Program-made: the position numbers and the translations under genes
Part shown: piece by piece, positions 34,760 to 43,400 of the stretch
Numbering within the stretch: position 1 is the first letter of the stretch
How the letters are laid out: each line of letters opens with the position of its first letter
Origin: Alphaproteobacteria bacterium
GTDB lineage: Bacteria; Pseudomonadota; Alphaproteobacteria; Rhizobiales; Xanthobacteraceae
Direction of reading: 5' to 3'
Length of the DNA: 64,000 bases
Assembly (NCBI GenBank): GCA_005884765.1
Contig: VAZV01000132.1
Coordinates: forward strand, 124,001-188,000
Notes under the pieces: generated by a model
Database searches by the model: none
What the model was told of the DNA's origin: nothing
What the model saw: the letters and a program-made list of their open reading frames with translations, nothing else

Positions 34760-35152
34760 ATGGCGCGCGTCACCGTGGAAGATTGCATCGACAAGGTCGA
34801 CAACCGGTTTGACCTGGTTCTATTGGCCGCTCACCGGGCCCGGATGATTTCGTCCGGCTCACAACTTACGATTGATCGAGATAATGACAAGAACCCGGTC
34901 GTGTCGCTACGGGAAATTGCTGACTCGACCATTTCCCCCGAAGATTTGCGCGAGGAGTTGGTCCACTCCCTGCAGAAATTCGTCGAAGTCGACGAGCCTG
35001 AGCCCGATACCGTGCCTTTGATCGGCTCGTCCGGCGCCAGCGTCGATGCCGACGACACCGAGGTTGCGGTCGAGCGCATGACCGAGGAGGAGCTTTTGAA
35101 GGGCCTCGAAGGCCTGGCGCCGCCCGAAGAGCAGCCCGAAGAGGACGAGTAA
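34760..35152 (+). CDS. rpoZ: RNA polymerase omega subunit
   Basis: A 130-residue omega subunit: '[20 protein letters not shown]', '[13 protein letters not shown]' and '[12 protein letters not shown]' are the conserved core. The C-terminal half is an acidic extension typical of alphaproteobacteria. Omega helps RNA polymerase assembly and contributes to ppGpp binding, fitting with rel immediately downstream. A strong terminator follows. Confidence 0.97.
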   Translation: MARVTVEDCIDKVDNRFDLVLLAAHRARMISSGSQLTIDRDNDKNPVVSLREIADSTISPEDLREELVHSLQKFVEVDEPEPDTVPLIGSSGASVDADDTEVAVERMTEEELLKGLEGLAPPEEQPEEDE

Positions 35153-35196
35153 ACCCCTCCCGGCGTGGCGGCCGTTCCAGCCACACCCGATTTACC

Positions 35197-35230
35197 AAAG
35201 GCCCGGACATTTGTCCGGGCCTTTGCTTTT
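35197..35230 (+). terminator. Rho-independent terminator after rpoZ
   Basis: A 13-bp perfect stem ('aaaggcccggaca'/'tgtccgggccttt') with a short loop, then a T-rich tail 'tgctttt'. It separates rpoZ from rel. Confidence 0.92.
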
Positions 35231-35366
35231 ACGTCAGCTTTCATGGTTACCATGGAACGCCGCGGGCCGCGCGGAACGCATTCCGGCTGTCTCCAATTTG
35301 ATCGGAGGATCGCCTATTTGGCGTTAGACTGCGCGTCCGTGGTCCGGGATTGAGGGCAGTGATCCG

Positions 35367-37661
35367 ATGGCGTATTGGCGCCGCAGCCAACCGCAGATGC
35401 AGGCCTCGACCGAATCGGTCGCCGTGGCGCCGTCGTCGTCTGCGCCGGTGAGGACGGCCAAGTCGCCGCGTCCGCGCATGATGCGGCAATATGACCTGGT
35501 TGAGCGCGTCCGGTCCTATAACCCCGATACCAACGAGGATCTGCTTAACCGCGCCTATGTCTATGCCATGAAGGCGCACGGCTCGCAGACCCGCGCCTCC
35601 GGCGATCCCTATTTTTCGCACCCGCTCGAGGTCGCGGCGATCCTCACCGGGCTGAAGCTCGACGACGCCACCATCGTCGCCGCGCTGCTGCACGACACCA
35701 TCGAGGACACCGAGGCGACCCGCGCCGAGATCGATCAGATTTTCGGGCATGAGATCGGCGCGCTGGTCGACGGCCTGACCAAGCTGAAGCGGCTGGAATT
35801 GGTCTCCCGCGAGGCCAAGCAGGCCGAGAACCTGCGCAAGCTCCTGCTTGCGATCGCCGACGACGTCCGCGTTCTCCTGATCAAGCTCGCCGACCGCCTG
35901 CACAACATGCGCACCCTGGAATTCGTGGCCCCGGCGTCGCGGCACCGCATCGCCGAGGAGACGCTCGACATCTACGCGCCGCTTGCGGGGCGCATGGGCA
36001 TGCAGGAGATGCGCGAAGAATTGGAAGACCTTTCCTTCCGCACCCTCGATGCGGAAGCCTATGCGGTCGTGACGCAGCGGCTTGACGCGCTGGCCGAGCG
36101 CAACCGCAACCTGATCGGCGAAATCGAGAGCCAGCTCTCCAAGAACCTTCGCAACAACGGATTGGCCGCGCGCGTCTACGGCCGGCGCAAGCAGCCGTTT
36201 TCGATCTGGACCAAGATGGAGCGCAAGTCGGTCGGTTTCGAGCAATTGTCCGACATCTTCGGGTTCCGCGTCGTGATGAACGATCTGGAGGCCTGCTATC
36301 GCGCGCTCGGCGTCGTGCACACCACCTGGCCGGTCGTGCCCGGCCGTTTCAAGGATTACATCTCGACGCCCAAGCAGAACGATTACCGTTCGATCCACAC
36401 CACCGTGATCGGCCCCGGCAACCAGCGCGTCGAATTGCAGATCCGCACCGAGGAAATGGACAAGATCGCGGAATTCGGCATCGCCGCCCATGCCTTCTAC
36501 AAGGACGGCGTCGGTTCGCCGACCGAATTGTTGAAGCGCGAGTCCAATGCCTTTGCCTGGCTGCGTCACACCATCGGGATATTGTCGGAAAGCGCCAATC
36601 CGGAAGAGTTTCTGGAGCACACCAAGCTCGAGCTGTTCCACGACCAGGTGTTCTGTTTCACCCCGAAGGGCAAGCTGATCGCGTTGCCGCGGCACGCCAA
36701 CGTGATCGATTTTGCCTACGCTGTTCATACCGACGTCGGCAACAGCGCGGTGGGGTGCAAAGTCAACGGCAAATTCGCGCCACTGTCATCGGAATTGACG
36801 AACGGCGACGAGGTGGAGGTCTTGACGTCGGAGGCGCAGTCGGCGCCGCCCTCGGCCTGGGAATCGCTGGCGGTGACCGGCAAGGCGCGGGCGGCGATCC
36901 GGCGCGCGACGCGCACTGCCGTGCGCGATCAATATGCGGGGCTTGGCCGGCGCATCGTCGAGCGCCTGTTCGAGCGCGCCAAGATCGAATACGCCGACGA
37001 TAAGCTCAAAGGGGCGCTGCCACGGCTTGCGCGGGCCTCGATCGATGACGTAATGGCGGCCGTCGGGCGCGGCGAGATGAAGGCTTCCGACGTCGCCCGC
37101 GCGATGTATCCCGACTACAAGGAGGAGCGGGTCGCGCGCTACGGCGCCAAGAAGAGCCTTGCGGTCAAGCTCAAGTTGAAATCTCCGCCGGAGCCGCCCC
37201 GCAGCCCCTCGGCAATCCCGATCCGCGGCATCAATTCGGATTTGCCGGTCAAGTTCGCGCCGAACGGCGGCGCGGTGCCCGGCGACCGGATCGTCGGGAT
37301 CGTGACCGCGGGCGAGGGCATCACCATCTACCCGATCCAGTCGCCGGCGCTGAAGGATTTCGAAGAGGAACCCGAACGCTGGCTCGACGTGCGCTGGGAC
37401 GTCGATGAAACCACGCCGCAGCGCTTTCCGGCCCGGATCATGGTCGACAACGTCAACGAGCCGGGCAGCCTCGCCCAGGTGGCAACCGTGATCGCCGAGC
37501 ACGACGGCAATATCGACAATATCAGCATGAGCAGGCGCTCGCCTGATTTCACCGAACTCACGATCGATCTCGAGGTCTATGACCTGAAGCATCTCAGCGC
37601 TATTATCAACCAGTTGCGCGCCAAAGCCGTCGTCGCACGGGTCGAACGCGTCAACGGGTAA
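35367..37661 (+). CDS. rel: Bifunctional (p)ppGpp synthetase/hydrolase
   Basis: The 764-residue stringent-response enzyme has an HD hydrolase domain ('ALLHDTIEDTEAT', 'KLADRLHNMRTL'), a RelA/SpoT synthetase domain with the 'RFKD' motif that marks bifunctional (RxKD) enzymes ('GRFKDYISTPKQNDYRSIHT'), a TGS domain starting near 'DQVFCFTPKGKLIALP', and a C-terminal ACT domain. The single Rel of alphaproteobacteria makes and degrades the alarmone. ATG 35367 gives a 37-residue extension before 'MMRQYDLVERV'; ATG 35478 is an alternative. Confidence 0.97.
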   Translation: MAYWRRSQPQMQASTESVAVAPSSSAPVRTAKSPRPRMMRQYDLVERVRSYNPDTNEDLLNRAYVYAMKAHGSQTRASGDPYFSHPLEVAAILTGLKLDDATIVAALLHDTIEDTEATRAEIDQIFGHEIGALVDGLTKLKRLELVSREAKQAENLRKLLLAIADDVRVLLIKLADRLHNMRTLEFVAPASRHRIAEETLDIYAPLAGRMGMQEMREELEDLSFRTLDAEAYAVVTQRLDALAERNRNLIGEIESQLSKNLRNNGLAARVYGRRKQPFSIWTKMERKSVGFEQLSDIFGFRVVMNDLEACYRALGVVHTTWPVVPGRFKDYISTPKQNDYRSIHTTVIGPGNQRVELQIRTEEMDKIAEFGIAAHAFYKDGVGSPTELLKRESNAFAWLRHTIGILSESANPEEFLEHTKLELFHDQVFCFTPKGKLIALPRHANVIDFAYAVHTDVGNSAVGCKVNGKFAPLSSELTNGDEVEVLTSEAQSAPPSAWESLAVTGKARAAIRRATRTAVRDQYAGLGRRIVERLFERAKIEYADDKLKGALPRLARASIDDVMAAVGRGEMKASDVARAMYPDYKEERVARYGAKKSLAVKLKLKSPPEPPRSPSAIPIRGINSDLPVKFAPNGGAVPGDRIVGIVTAGEGITIYPIQSPALKDFEEEPERWLDVRWDVDETTPQRFPARIMVDNVNEPGSLAQVATVIAEHDGNIDNISMSRRSPDFTELTIDLEVYDLKHLSAIINQLRAKAVVARVERVNG

Positions 37662-37668
37662 ATGACCC

Positions 37669-37774
37669 TTCCTCATGGTGAGGAGCGCGCTCTTGCGTGC
37701 GTCTCGACCATAGGACCACATTGCTCTCATCCTTCGAGATGCGGCCGAGTCGCCGCTCCTTAAGGAATGAGGAC
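37669..37774. repeat. Intergenic palindromic repeat, 'cctcatggtgaggagcgc' type
   Basis: The segment contains 'cctcatggtgaggagcgc', a central 'cgtctcgacc', 'catccttcgaga' and a closing 'gccgctcct...gaatgagga'. Each half pairs with the other imperfectly. It resembles a family of intergenic repeats frequent in Bradyrhizobium and Rhodopseudomonas (from memory). It lies in the rel-pdxJ gap. Confidence 0.7.
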
Positions 37775-37801
37775 CTGTTCTACTGCAAGGTTTGCCGAAA
37801 G

Positions 37802-38575
37802 ATGGCTATGGTCACTCCTCCTCCGCTGCGTCTCGGAGTTAATGTCGATCACGTCGCCACCCTCCGCAACGCCAGGGCGGGGATGAGCCCGGATCCTGTG
37901 CGCGCGGCGCTGGTCGCGATCGAGGCGGGCGCCGATGGCATCACCGCGCACCTGCGGGAAGACCGCCGGCACATCCGCGACCAGGATATGGCGCGCCTGA
38001 AGGCCGAAATCTCAAAGCCGCTGAATTTCGAGATGGCTGCGACCGCCGATATGCTGCGGATATCGCTGGCCACCAAACCTCATGCCGTGTGTCTAGTGCC
38101 GGAACGGCGCGAGGAGCTGACCACCGAGGGCGGTCTGGACGTTGTCGGCCAGCACAATGCACTGGCACCCTCCATTGCCAAATTGAACGACGCCGGGATA
38201 CGGGTGTCGCTGTTCATCGCCGCAGACCCGCGCCAGATTGAAATGGCCGCCAGGTTGCGCGCGCCGGTGATCGAAATTCACACCGGCGCCTGGTGCGACG
38301 CCGTGGCCGACGGCCACGTGGACAAGGCCGAGGCCGAATGGCTCCGTATCGTGGATGGCAGCAAGCTCGCCCGCTCGGCCGGGCTCGAGGTGCACGCCGG
38401 TCACGGGCTCGATTATGTGACCGCGGAGAAGATCGCGAGCCTGCCGGAAATCGTCGAGCTCAACATCGGCTATTACATGATCGGCGAGGCGCTGTTTGTC
38501 GGCCTTGGCGAGACGGTCCGGACGATGCGCGCTGCGATGGATCGCGGCCGTGAACATCTTGCGGGCCGGGCATGA
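37802..38575 (+). CDS. pdxJ: Pyridoxine 5'-phosphate synthase
   Basis: The 257-residue TIM-barrel enzyme joins 1-deoxyxylulose 5-phosphate and 3-amino-1-hydroxyacetone phosphate in vitamin B6 synthesis. Motifs: '[17 protein letters not shown]', '[12 protein letters not shown]', '[18 protein letters not shown]' and 'VHAGHGLDY'. ATG 37802 or 37808 ('MVTPPP'). It starts the pdxJ-acpS-lepB-rnc-era-recO run and overlaps acpS by 4 nt. Confidence 0.97.
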   Translation: MAMVTPPPLRLGVNVDHVATLRNARAGMSPDPVRAALVAIEAGADGITAHLREDRRHIRDQDMARLKAEISKPLNFEMAATADMLRISLATKPHAVCLVPERREELTTEGGLDVVGQHNALAPSIAKLNDAGIRVSLFIAADPRQIEMAARLRAPVIEIHTGAWCDAVADGHVDKAEAEWLRIVDGSKLARSAGLEVHAGHGLDYVTAEKIASLPEIVELNIGYYMIGEALFVGLGETVRTMRAAMDRGREHLAGRA

Positions 38576-38991
38576 TCATCGGCATCGGCTCCGACTTGAT
38601 CGATATCCGCCGTGTCGCCAAGGTGATCGAGCGCCATGGTGACCGTTTTCTGGATCGCATCTTCACCGACGCCGAACGGGCGCGCGCCGCCCGCCGCGCC
38701 AAGAGCGAGAAAATGGTGGTCGCGACCTACGCCAAGCGGTTCGCGGCCAAGGAAGCCTGTTCCAAGGCGCTCGGCACCGGAATCCGGCGCGGGGTCTGGT
38801 GGCGCGACATGGGCGTGGTCAACCTGCCGGGCGGACGGCCGACCATGCAGCTGACCGGCGGGGCGCTGGCGCGGCTTTTGTCCCTGACGCCGCAAGGCCA
38901 TCAGGCGCGGATCGATCTTTCCATCACCGATGATTGGCCGATGGCGCAAGCCTTCGTCATAATTTCGGCGGCCCCGGCAGGCAATTCGTGA
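38572..38991 (+). CDS. acpS: Holo-[acyl-carrier-protein] synthase
   Basis: A 139-residue AcpS transfers 4'-phosphopantetheine to ACP. '[20 protein letters not shown]' gives the metal-binding Asp8, and '[17 protein letters not shown]' gives the second acidic motif. The ATGA overlap with pdxJ shows coupling. Confidence 0.97.
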   Translation: MIIGIGSDLIDIRRVAKVIERHGDRFLDRIFTDAERARAARRAKSEKMVVATYAKRFAAKEACSKALGTGIRRGVWWRDMGVVNLPGGRPTMQLTGGALARLLSLTPQGHQARIDLSITDDWPMAQAFVIISAAPAGNS

Positions 38992-39025
38992 CGCGGCGGC
39001 GGAGTCGGTCCGGGCATGACTAAAA

Positions 39026-39048
39026 AATCCATTATATATCAATGGATT
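39026..39048. repeat. AT-rich inverted repeat before lepB
   Basis: Arms 'aatccatt' and 'aatggatt' with a 7-nt loop 'atatatc', in a strikingly AT-rich patch between acpS and lepB. It could be a promoter/operator element or part of a terminator; no T-run follows directly. Confidence 0.4.
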
Positions 39049-39260
39049 GTGAAGTTTTGATGGGGCCGTTGATTGCGCGTCTGCGAACAACCGTCTAAAA
39101 CGCGAGAGCTATTCAGCCTAGGGCTGCTCCGGAGGTTGCGCCGGAATTGGCTCTCACGATCAGGATCAGGACCAATTCCTTGACGCGAAGCGGCGCGCTA
39201 TTCGCGTAAGGAAGACGTTCTGCCACCGCGCGGGCGGTTGCCAGGGGAATTGGGAAAGCG

Positions 39261-40022
39261 ATGAGCGTGACGTCCGGAACAAAATCTGAGAGCGGCCTCG
39301 GCGAAACCATCCGCGTCGTCATCCACGCCCTGTTGATTGCGCTGGTGATCCGTACCTTTCTGTTCCAGCCTTTCAACATTCCATCGGGATCGATGAAGGC
39401 AACGCTCCTGGTCGGCGACTATCTGTTCGTCTCGAAATATTCCTACGGATACAGCCACTACTCCATTCCGCTGTCGCCGCCTTTGTTCTCGGGGCGGATT
39501 TTCGGTTCGGAACCGTCACGCGGCGACATCCTCGTGTTCCGCCTGCCGAAGGATGATTCCACCGACTACATCAAGCGCGTGATCGGGTTGCCCGGCGATC
39601 GCATCCAGATGAAGGAAGGGCTGCTCTACATCAACGACACCCCGGTGAAACGCGAGCGCCTCAGCGACTTCATCGGTGAGGACCCTTGCGGATCCTCCGA
39701 CGCGACCGCAAGGGTCAAGCGCTGGAAGGAGACGCTGCCGAATGACGTCAGCTACGAGACGCTCGATTGCGTCGATAACGGCTTCTACGACAACACCAAT
39801 GTCTACACCGTGCCGCCCGGTCATTTCTTCATGATGGGCGACAACCGCGACAACTCGACCGACAGCCGCGTGCTGTCGGCGGTCGGCTACGTGCCGTTCG
39901 AGAATATCGTCGGCCGGGCGCAAATGATCTTTTTCTCCGTCGCCGAGGGCGAACACGCCTGGATGTTCTGGCGCTGGCCCACGGCGGTGCGCTGGAATCG
40001 CATCTTCAAAATCGTGCGATGA
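39261..40022 (+). CDS. lepB: Signal peptidase I
   Basis: The 253-residue membrane protease removes signal peptides of secreted proteins. One N-terminal transmembrane helix (about residues 18-36) is followed by 'FNIPSGSMKATLLVGD' (catalytic Ser44), 'DYIKRVIGLPGDRI' (catalytic Lys) and 'FFMMGDNRDNSTDSR'. Its stop overlaps the rnc start in an ATGA. Confidence 0.98.
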   Translation: MSVTSGTKSESGLGETIRVVIHALLIALVIRTFLFQPFNIPSGSMKATLLVGDYLFVSKYSYGYSHYSIPLSPPLFSGRIFGSEPSRGDILVFRLPKDDSTDYIKRVIGLPGDRIQMKEGLLYINDTPVKRERLSDFIGEDPCGSSDATARVKRWKETLPNDVSYETLDCVDNGFYDNTNVYTVPPGHFFMMGDNRDNSTDSRVLSAVGYVPFENIVGRAQMIFFSVAEGEHAWMFWRWPTAVRWNRIFKIVR

Positions 40023-40843
40023 ACGACGAAACGCCTGATATCCGCCCCGCGACAAGACCAGGCGACGCAAGTCCGCAGGCTGAGCCCGTGGGCGAAGGTA
40101 AGGCGGTGAAGAGGAAGCGCAGCAAAGTGAGCGCAAAGGCGGCCACCGCCGCGCTCGAAGCGCGCATCGGGTACAAATTCGCCGATCCCACCCTGCTTGC
40201 GACCGCCTTCACCCATGTTTCGGCGCTGAAACCGACACGCAAACGCGGCGACAAGCGCGGCGACAGCTACCAGCGTCTCGAATTCCTTGGCGATCGTGTG
40301 CTCGGGCTTGTTGTCTCCGACATGCTCTATCGCGCGTTCCCGAATGCCGACGAGGGCGAGTTGTCGAAACGGCTCGCCGACCTCGTGCGCAAGGAGAGCT
40401 GCGCCGACGTCGCGAAGCTTTTGGGGCTTGCCGACGACATCAAGCTTGGCGCGGTGGGTGCCGGGGCGAGCGCGCGCTTGCGCAAGTCCGTGCTCGGCGA
40501 CATCTGCGAGGCGGTGATCGGCGCGATCTTTCTCGACGGCGGCTACGCCGCCGCAGCGGAGTTCGTCACGGGCAACTGGACCGAGCGGATGCACAAGCAC
40601 CGGCGTCCGCTGCGCGATCCCAAGACCATGCTGCAGGAATGGGCCCAGGCCAAGGGCCTGCCGACGCCGGTATATCGCGAGATCGAGCGCACCGGGCCGC
40701 ATCACGATCCGCAATTCCGCGTTGCGGTGGATTTGCCGGGGTTCGCGCCGGCCGAAGGCATCGGCGGCAGCAAGCGTGCCGCCGAGAAGGTCGCTGCTTC
40801 CGTTATGATCGAGCGCGAAGGCGTCGGCGGCAATGACCGCTGA
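40019..40843 (+). CDS. rnc: Ribonuclease III
   Basis: This 274-residue double-strand-specific RNase has 'YQRLEFLGDRVLGLVVSDML' (signature helix) and 'DICEAVIGAIFLDGGY' (second acidic site), followed by a C-terminal dsRNA-binding domain from about residue 200 ('DPKTMLQEWAQAKGLPTP'). A basic N-terminal extension of about 40 residues precedes the catalytic domain. It overlaps lepB by 4 nt and era by 11 nt. Confidence 0.97.
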   Translation: MNDETPDIRPATRPGDASPQAEPVGEGKAVKRKRSKVSAKAATAALEARIGYKFADPTLLATAFTHVSALKPTRKRGDKRGDSYQRLEFLGDRVLGLVVSDMLYRAFPNADEGELSKRLADLVRKESCADVAKLLGLADDIKLGAVGAGASARLRKSVLGDICEAVIGAIFLDGGYAAAAEFVTGNWTERMHKHRRPLRDPKTMLQEWAQAKGLPTPVYREIERTGPHHDPQFRVAVDLPGFAPAEGIGGSKRAAEKVAASVMIEREGVGGNDR

Positions 40844-41762
40844 AGTCTCCGACAAGGCCGCGCCCGCCGGCACGCGCTGCGGCTTCGTCGCGCTGATCGG
40901 CGCGCCCAATGTCGGCAAGTCGACGCTGGTCAATGCCTTGGTCGGCTCCAAGGTCACCATCGTCTCGCGCAAGGTGCAGACGACGCGGGCGCTGATCCGC
41001 GGCATCGTGATCGAAAACAACGCTCAAATCATCCTGGTCGATACGCCCGGCATCTTTTCGCCGAAGCGGCGGCTGGACCGCGCCATGGTGTCGACGGCCT
41101 GGAGCGGGGCGCATGACGCCGATCTTGTCTGCGTGCTGTTGGATGCCAAGGCCGGCCTCGATGAGGAGGCCGATGCCATCCTGAACAAGGTGGCTGGCGT
41201 CGATCACGAGAAGATCCTGGTCATCAACAAGATCGATCTGGTTGCCCGCGAAAAGCTGCTGGCGCTGGCGAAGACGGCCAATGACCGCCTTCGCTTCGCG
41301 GGGACCTTCATGATTTCCGCGCAATCAGGCGATGGCGTCGACGATTTGCGGCGCAGGCTTGCGGAAATGGTGCCGCAAGGGCCGTTTCATTACCCCGAGG
41401 ATCAGATGTCGGACGCGCCGATGCGGCATTTGGCGGCCGAGATCACGCGGGAAAAGATTTTTCGTCAGCTGCATCAGGAATTGCCGTATCAGTCGACCGT
41501 CGAGACCGATAGCTGGACCGAGCGCAAGGACAAGTCCATCCGCATCGAGCAGACCATCTTTGTCGAGCGCGAAAGCCAGCGCAAGATCGTGCTTGGCAAG
41601 AATGGGTCCACCATCAAGTCGATCGGCGCGGATGCGCGCAAGGAAATCGCGGAGATCACGGGCGTTCCCGTGCATCTGTTCCTGTTCGTCAAGGTGCGCG
41701 AGAACTGGGGCGACGATCCCGACCGCTACAGGGAAATGGGACTGGAATTTCCCAAACAATAA
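40833..41762 (+). CDS. era: GTPase Era
   Basis: This 309-residue Ras-like GTPase binds the 3' end of 16S rRNA and assists 30S maturation. Walker A 'GAPNVGKST' is at 23-31, followed by 'LVDTPGIFSPKRRLDRAM', 'NKIDLV' and a C-terminal KH domain ('RKIVLGKNGSTIKSIGADAR'). It overlaps rnc, the conserved gene pair. Confidence 0.98.
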   Translation: MTAEVSDKAAPAGTRCGFVALIGAPNVGKSTLVNALVGSKVTIVSRKVQTTRALIRGIVIENNAQIILVDTPGIFSPKRRLDRAMVSTAWSGAHDADLVCVLLDAKAGLDEEADAILNKVAGVDHEKILVINKIDLVAREKLLALAKTANDRLRFAGTFMISAQSGDGVDDLRRRLAEMVPQGPFHYPEDQMSDAPMRHLAAEITREKIFRQLHQELPYQSTVETDSWTERKDKSIRIEQTIFVERESQRKIVLGKNGSTIKSIGADARKEIAEITGVPVHLFLFVKVRENWGDDPDRYREMGLEFPKQ

Positions 41763-41786
41763 AAAAAGGGATGAACGGCGTTTTCG

Positions 41787-42167
41787 ATGAATGTGCCCAA
41801 AAACGTGCTGTGGTTCGAAGTGCTGCTCTATCTGTCGCTGACGCTCGATGCGCTGTCGGTCGCGTTTCAGGACCGCACGCCGAGCGCCGAGGTGGGCGAG
41901 CAGATGATCATGGCCGCGACCCTTACGGCCGGCGGCCTGATCCTGCTCCTGGTCTATTTCGTCCGGCTGGCTGCGCGGCGGCGCAAGAACTGGCCGCGTT
42001 GGGTGCTGGCGGCGGCCCTGGTGCTCTCCGTCATCTCGCTGGTGCAGATCATCGGCGACAACGGTATGGAACTCGATAGTGGCATCGAGATCGTATCCTG
42101 CGCACTGACCGCGGCAGGGCTATATTTCTCCTTCACCGGCGATGCACAGGGCTGGTTCAACGCGTAA
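41787..42167 (+). CDS. Small integral membrane protein of unknown function
   Basis: A 126-residue protein with four hydrophobic segments ('VLWFEVLLYLSLTLDALSVA', 'AATLTAGGLILLLVYFV', 'WVLAAALVLSVISLVQIIG' and 'GIEIVSCALTAAGLYFSF'). It lies 24 nt after era and 40 nt before recO in the same direction. I do not recognise a domain name or a function. Confidence 0.85.
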   Translation: MNVPKNVLWFEVLLYLSLTLDALSVAFQDRTPSAEVGEQMIMAATLTAGGLILLLVYFVRLAARRRKNWPRWVLAAALVLSVISLVQIIGDNGMELDSGIEIVSCALTAAGLYFSFTGDAQGWFNA

Positions 42168-42207
42168 GCACGCTGCGCGTTTTGGCGGAATCCTGTAATC
42201 TGCCCCC

Positions 42208-42957
42208 ATGGAATGGACCGACGACGGCATTGTGCTGGGGGTGCGGCGGCATGGCGAATCCTCCGCCATCGTCGAACTTTTGACGCGCGGTCACGGCCGG
42301 CATCTCGGGCTGGTGCGCGGTGGATCCGCTTCGCGGATGCGGCCCCTGCTGCAACCAGGAAACAGCGTGCGCGCAGTGTGGCGGGCGCGGCTCGACGAGC
42401 ACCTCGGCACCTATGCGGTTGAAGGCACGCGATTGCGCGCGGCGAGCTTGCTGGCGTCCGCGCACGCGGTCTATGGCGTGACGCATCTGGCCTCATTGGC
42501 GCGGTTGTTGCCGGAACGCGATCCGCACCAGGACATCTACGAGAGGCTGGCGCACACGCTCGATGATTTCGACGAGGCCGGCGAAGCCGCGGTTCATCTC
42601 GTGCAATTCGAGCTTGCGATGCTGGCCGAACTCGGCTTCGGGCTCGACCTGGAAAACTGCGCCGCGACCGGGGCGACTTCAGACCTCGTGTATGTGTCGC
42701 CCAAATCCGGCGGCGCGGTCTCACGTTCGGCCGGCGAGCCCTGGCGCGACCGGCTGTTGCGGTTGCCGGGCTTCCTGCGCGAAGGCGAAGCGGGCGGAAA
42801 TGGCTGGTCGGATCAGGATTTGCAGGATGGTTTTCGGCTCACCGGACTGTTTTTGCTGCGCCATGTGCTGGAACCGCGCGGACAGGGCCTTTCCGACGCC
42901 CGGGAGGGTTTTATCAACGCGGTGACGCGACAAAGGGCGAAGGTGGGCTCGATCTAG
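42208..42957 (+). CDS. recO: DNA repair protein RecO
   Basis: The 249-residue RecO loads RecA at gaps together with RecF and RecR. The N-terminal OB-fold starts '[20 protein letters not shown]' with '[16 protein letters not shown]', and a helical domain follows to the end. Length and position after era are standard. Confidence 0.95.
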   Translation: MEWTDDGIVLGVRRHGESSAIVELLTRGHGRHLGLVRGGSASRMRPLLQPGNSVRAVWRARLDEHLGTYAVEGTRLRAASLLASAHAVYGVTHLASLARLLPERDPHQDIYERLAHTLDDFDEAGEAAVHLVQFELAMLAELGFGLDLENCAATGATSDLVYVSPKSGGAVSRSAGEPWRDRLLRLPGFLREGEAGGNGWSDQDLQDGFRLTGLFLLRHVLEPRGQGLSDAREGFINAVTRQRAKVGSI

Positions 42958-43094
42958 CCGAGACCCGATCCCAGGGCCGGCACTTTACCGCCGGAACGAC
43001 GCTGCAAAGTTTCCTCAAGCCCGCCATCATTTCGAACGGGGACGCATGGCACGGTACTATCGAAGGTTGTTCGGGGTTGCGTGGAGTGGGTGCC

Positions 43095-43274
43095 ATGGAG
43101 GCTGATCTTCAAACCAAAGTAGCGAAATACGAGAGCAAGGCCGCCAAGTGCAAAGAGTGGGCTGAGCAGGCGAAAGAAGGGCCTCAGCGCGCCCTGTATG
43201 AGGGCCTTGCCGGCTACTACGACGAACTGGCAACGGACTTCCGGCAGGTCATCGCCAAGCGGAAGTCGGCCTAG
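43095..43274 (+). CDS. Small helical hypothetical protein
   Basis: A 59-residue, strongly charged helical protein starting 'MEADLQTKVAKYESKAAKCK' and ending 'FRQVIAKRKSA'. Many Lys, Glu and Ala at heptad-like spacing suggest a helical hairpin. It is a frequent small gene in bradyrhizobia as far as I recall; no function is known. ATG 43095 is chosen; a TTG at 43077 is possible. Confidence 0.7.
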   Translation: MEADLQTKVAKYESKAAKCKEWAEQAKEGPQRALYEGLAGYYDELATDFRQVIAKRKSA

Positions 43275-43400
43275 CGGACAAAGCAGGCCGGGTCGTTTGT
43301 GGCCGCGGGAGCGCGGCTTGCCAAAGGCGCGTCTCGGGGACGGGACGGATGCCCCGATTCGCGCCTTGCCGGAGCAACAATCAGCGTTTAACCCGGAGCC

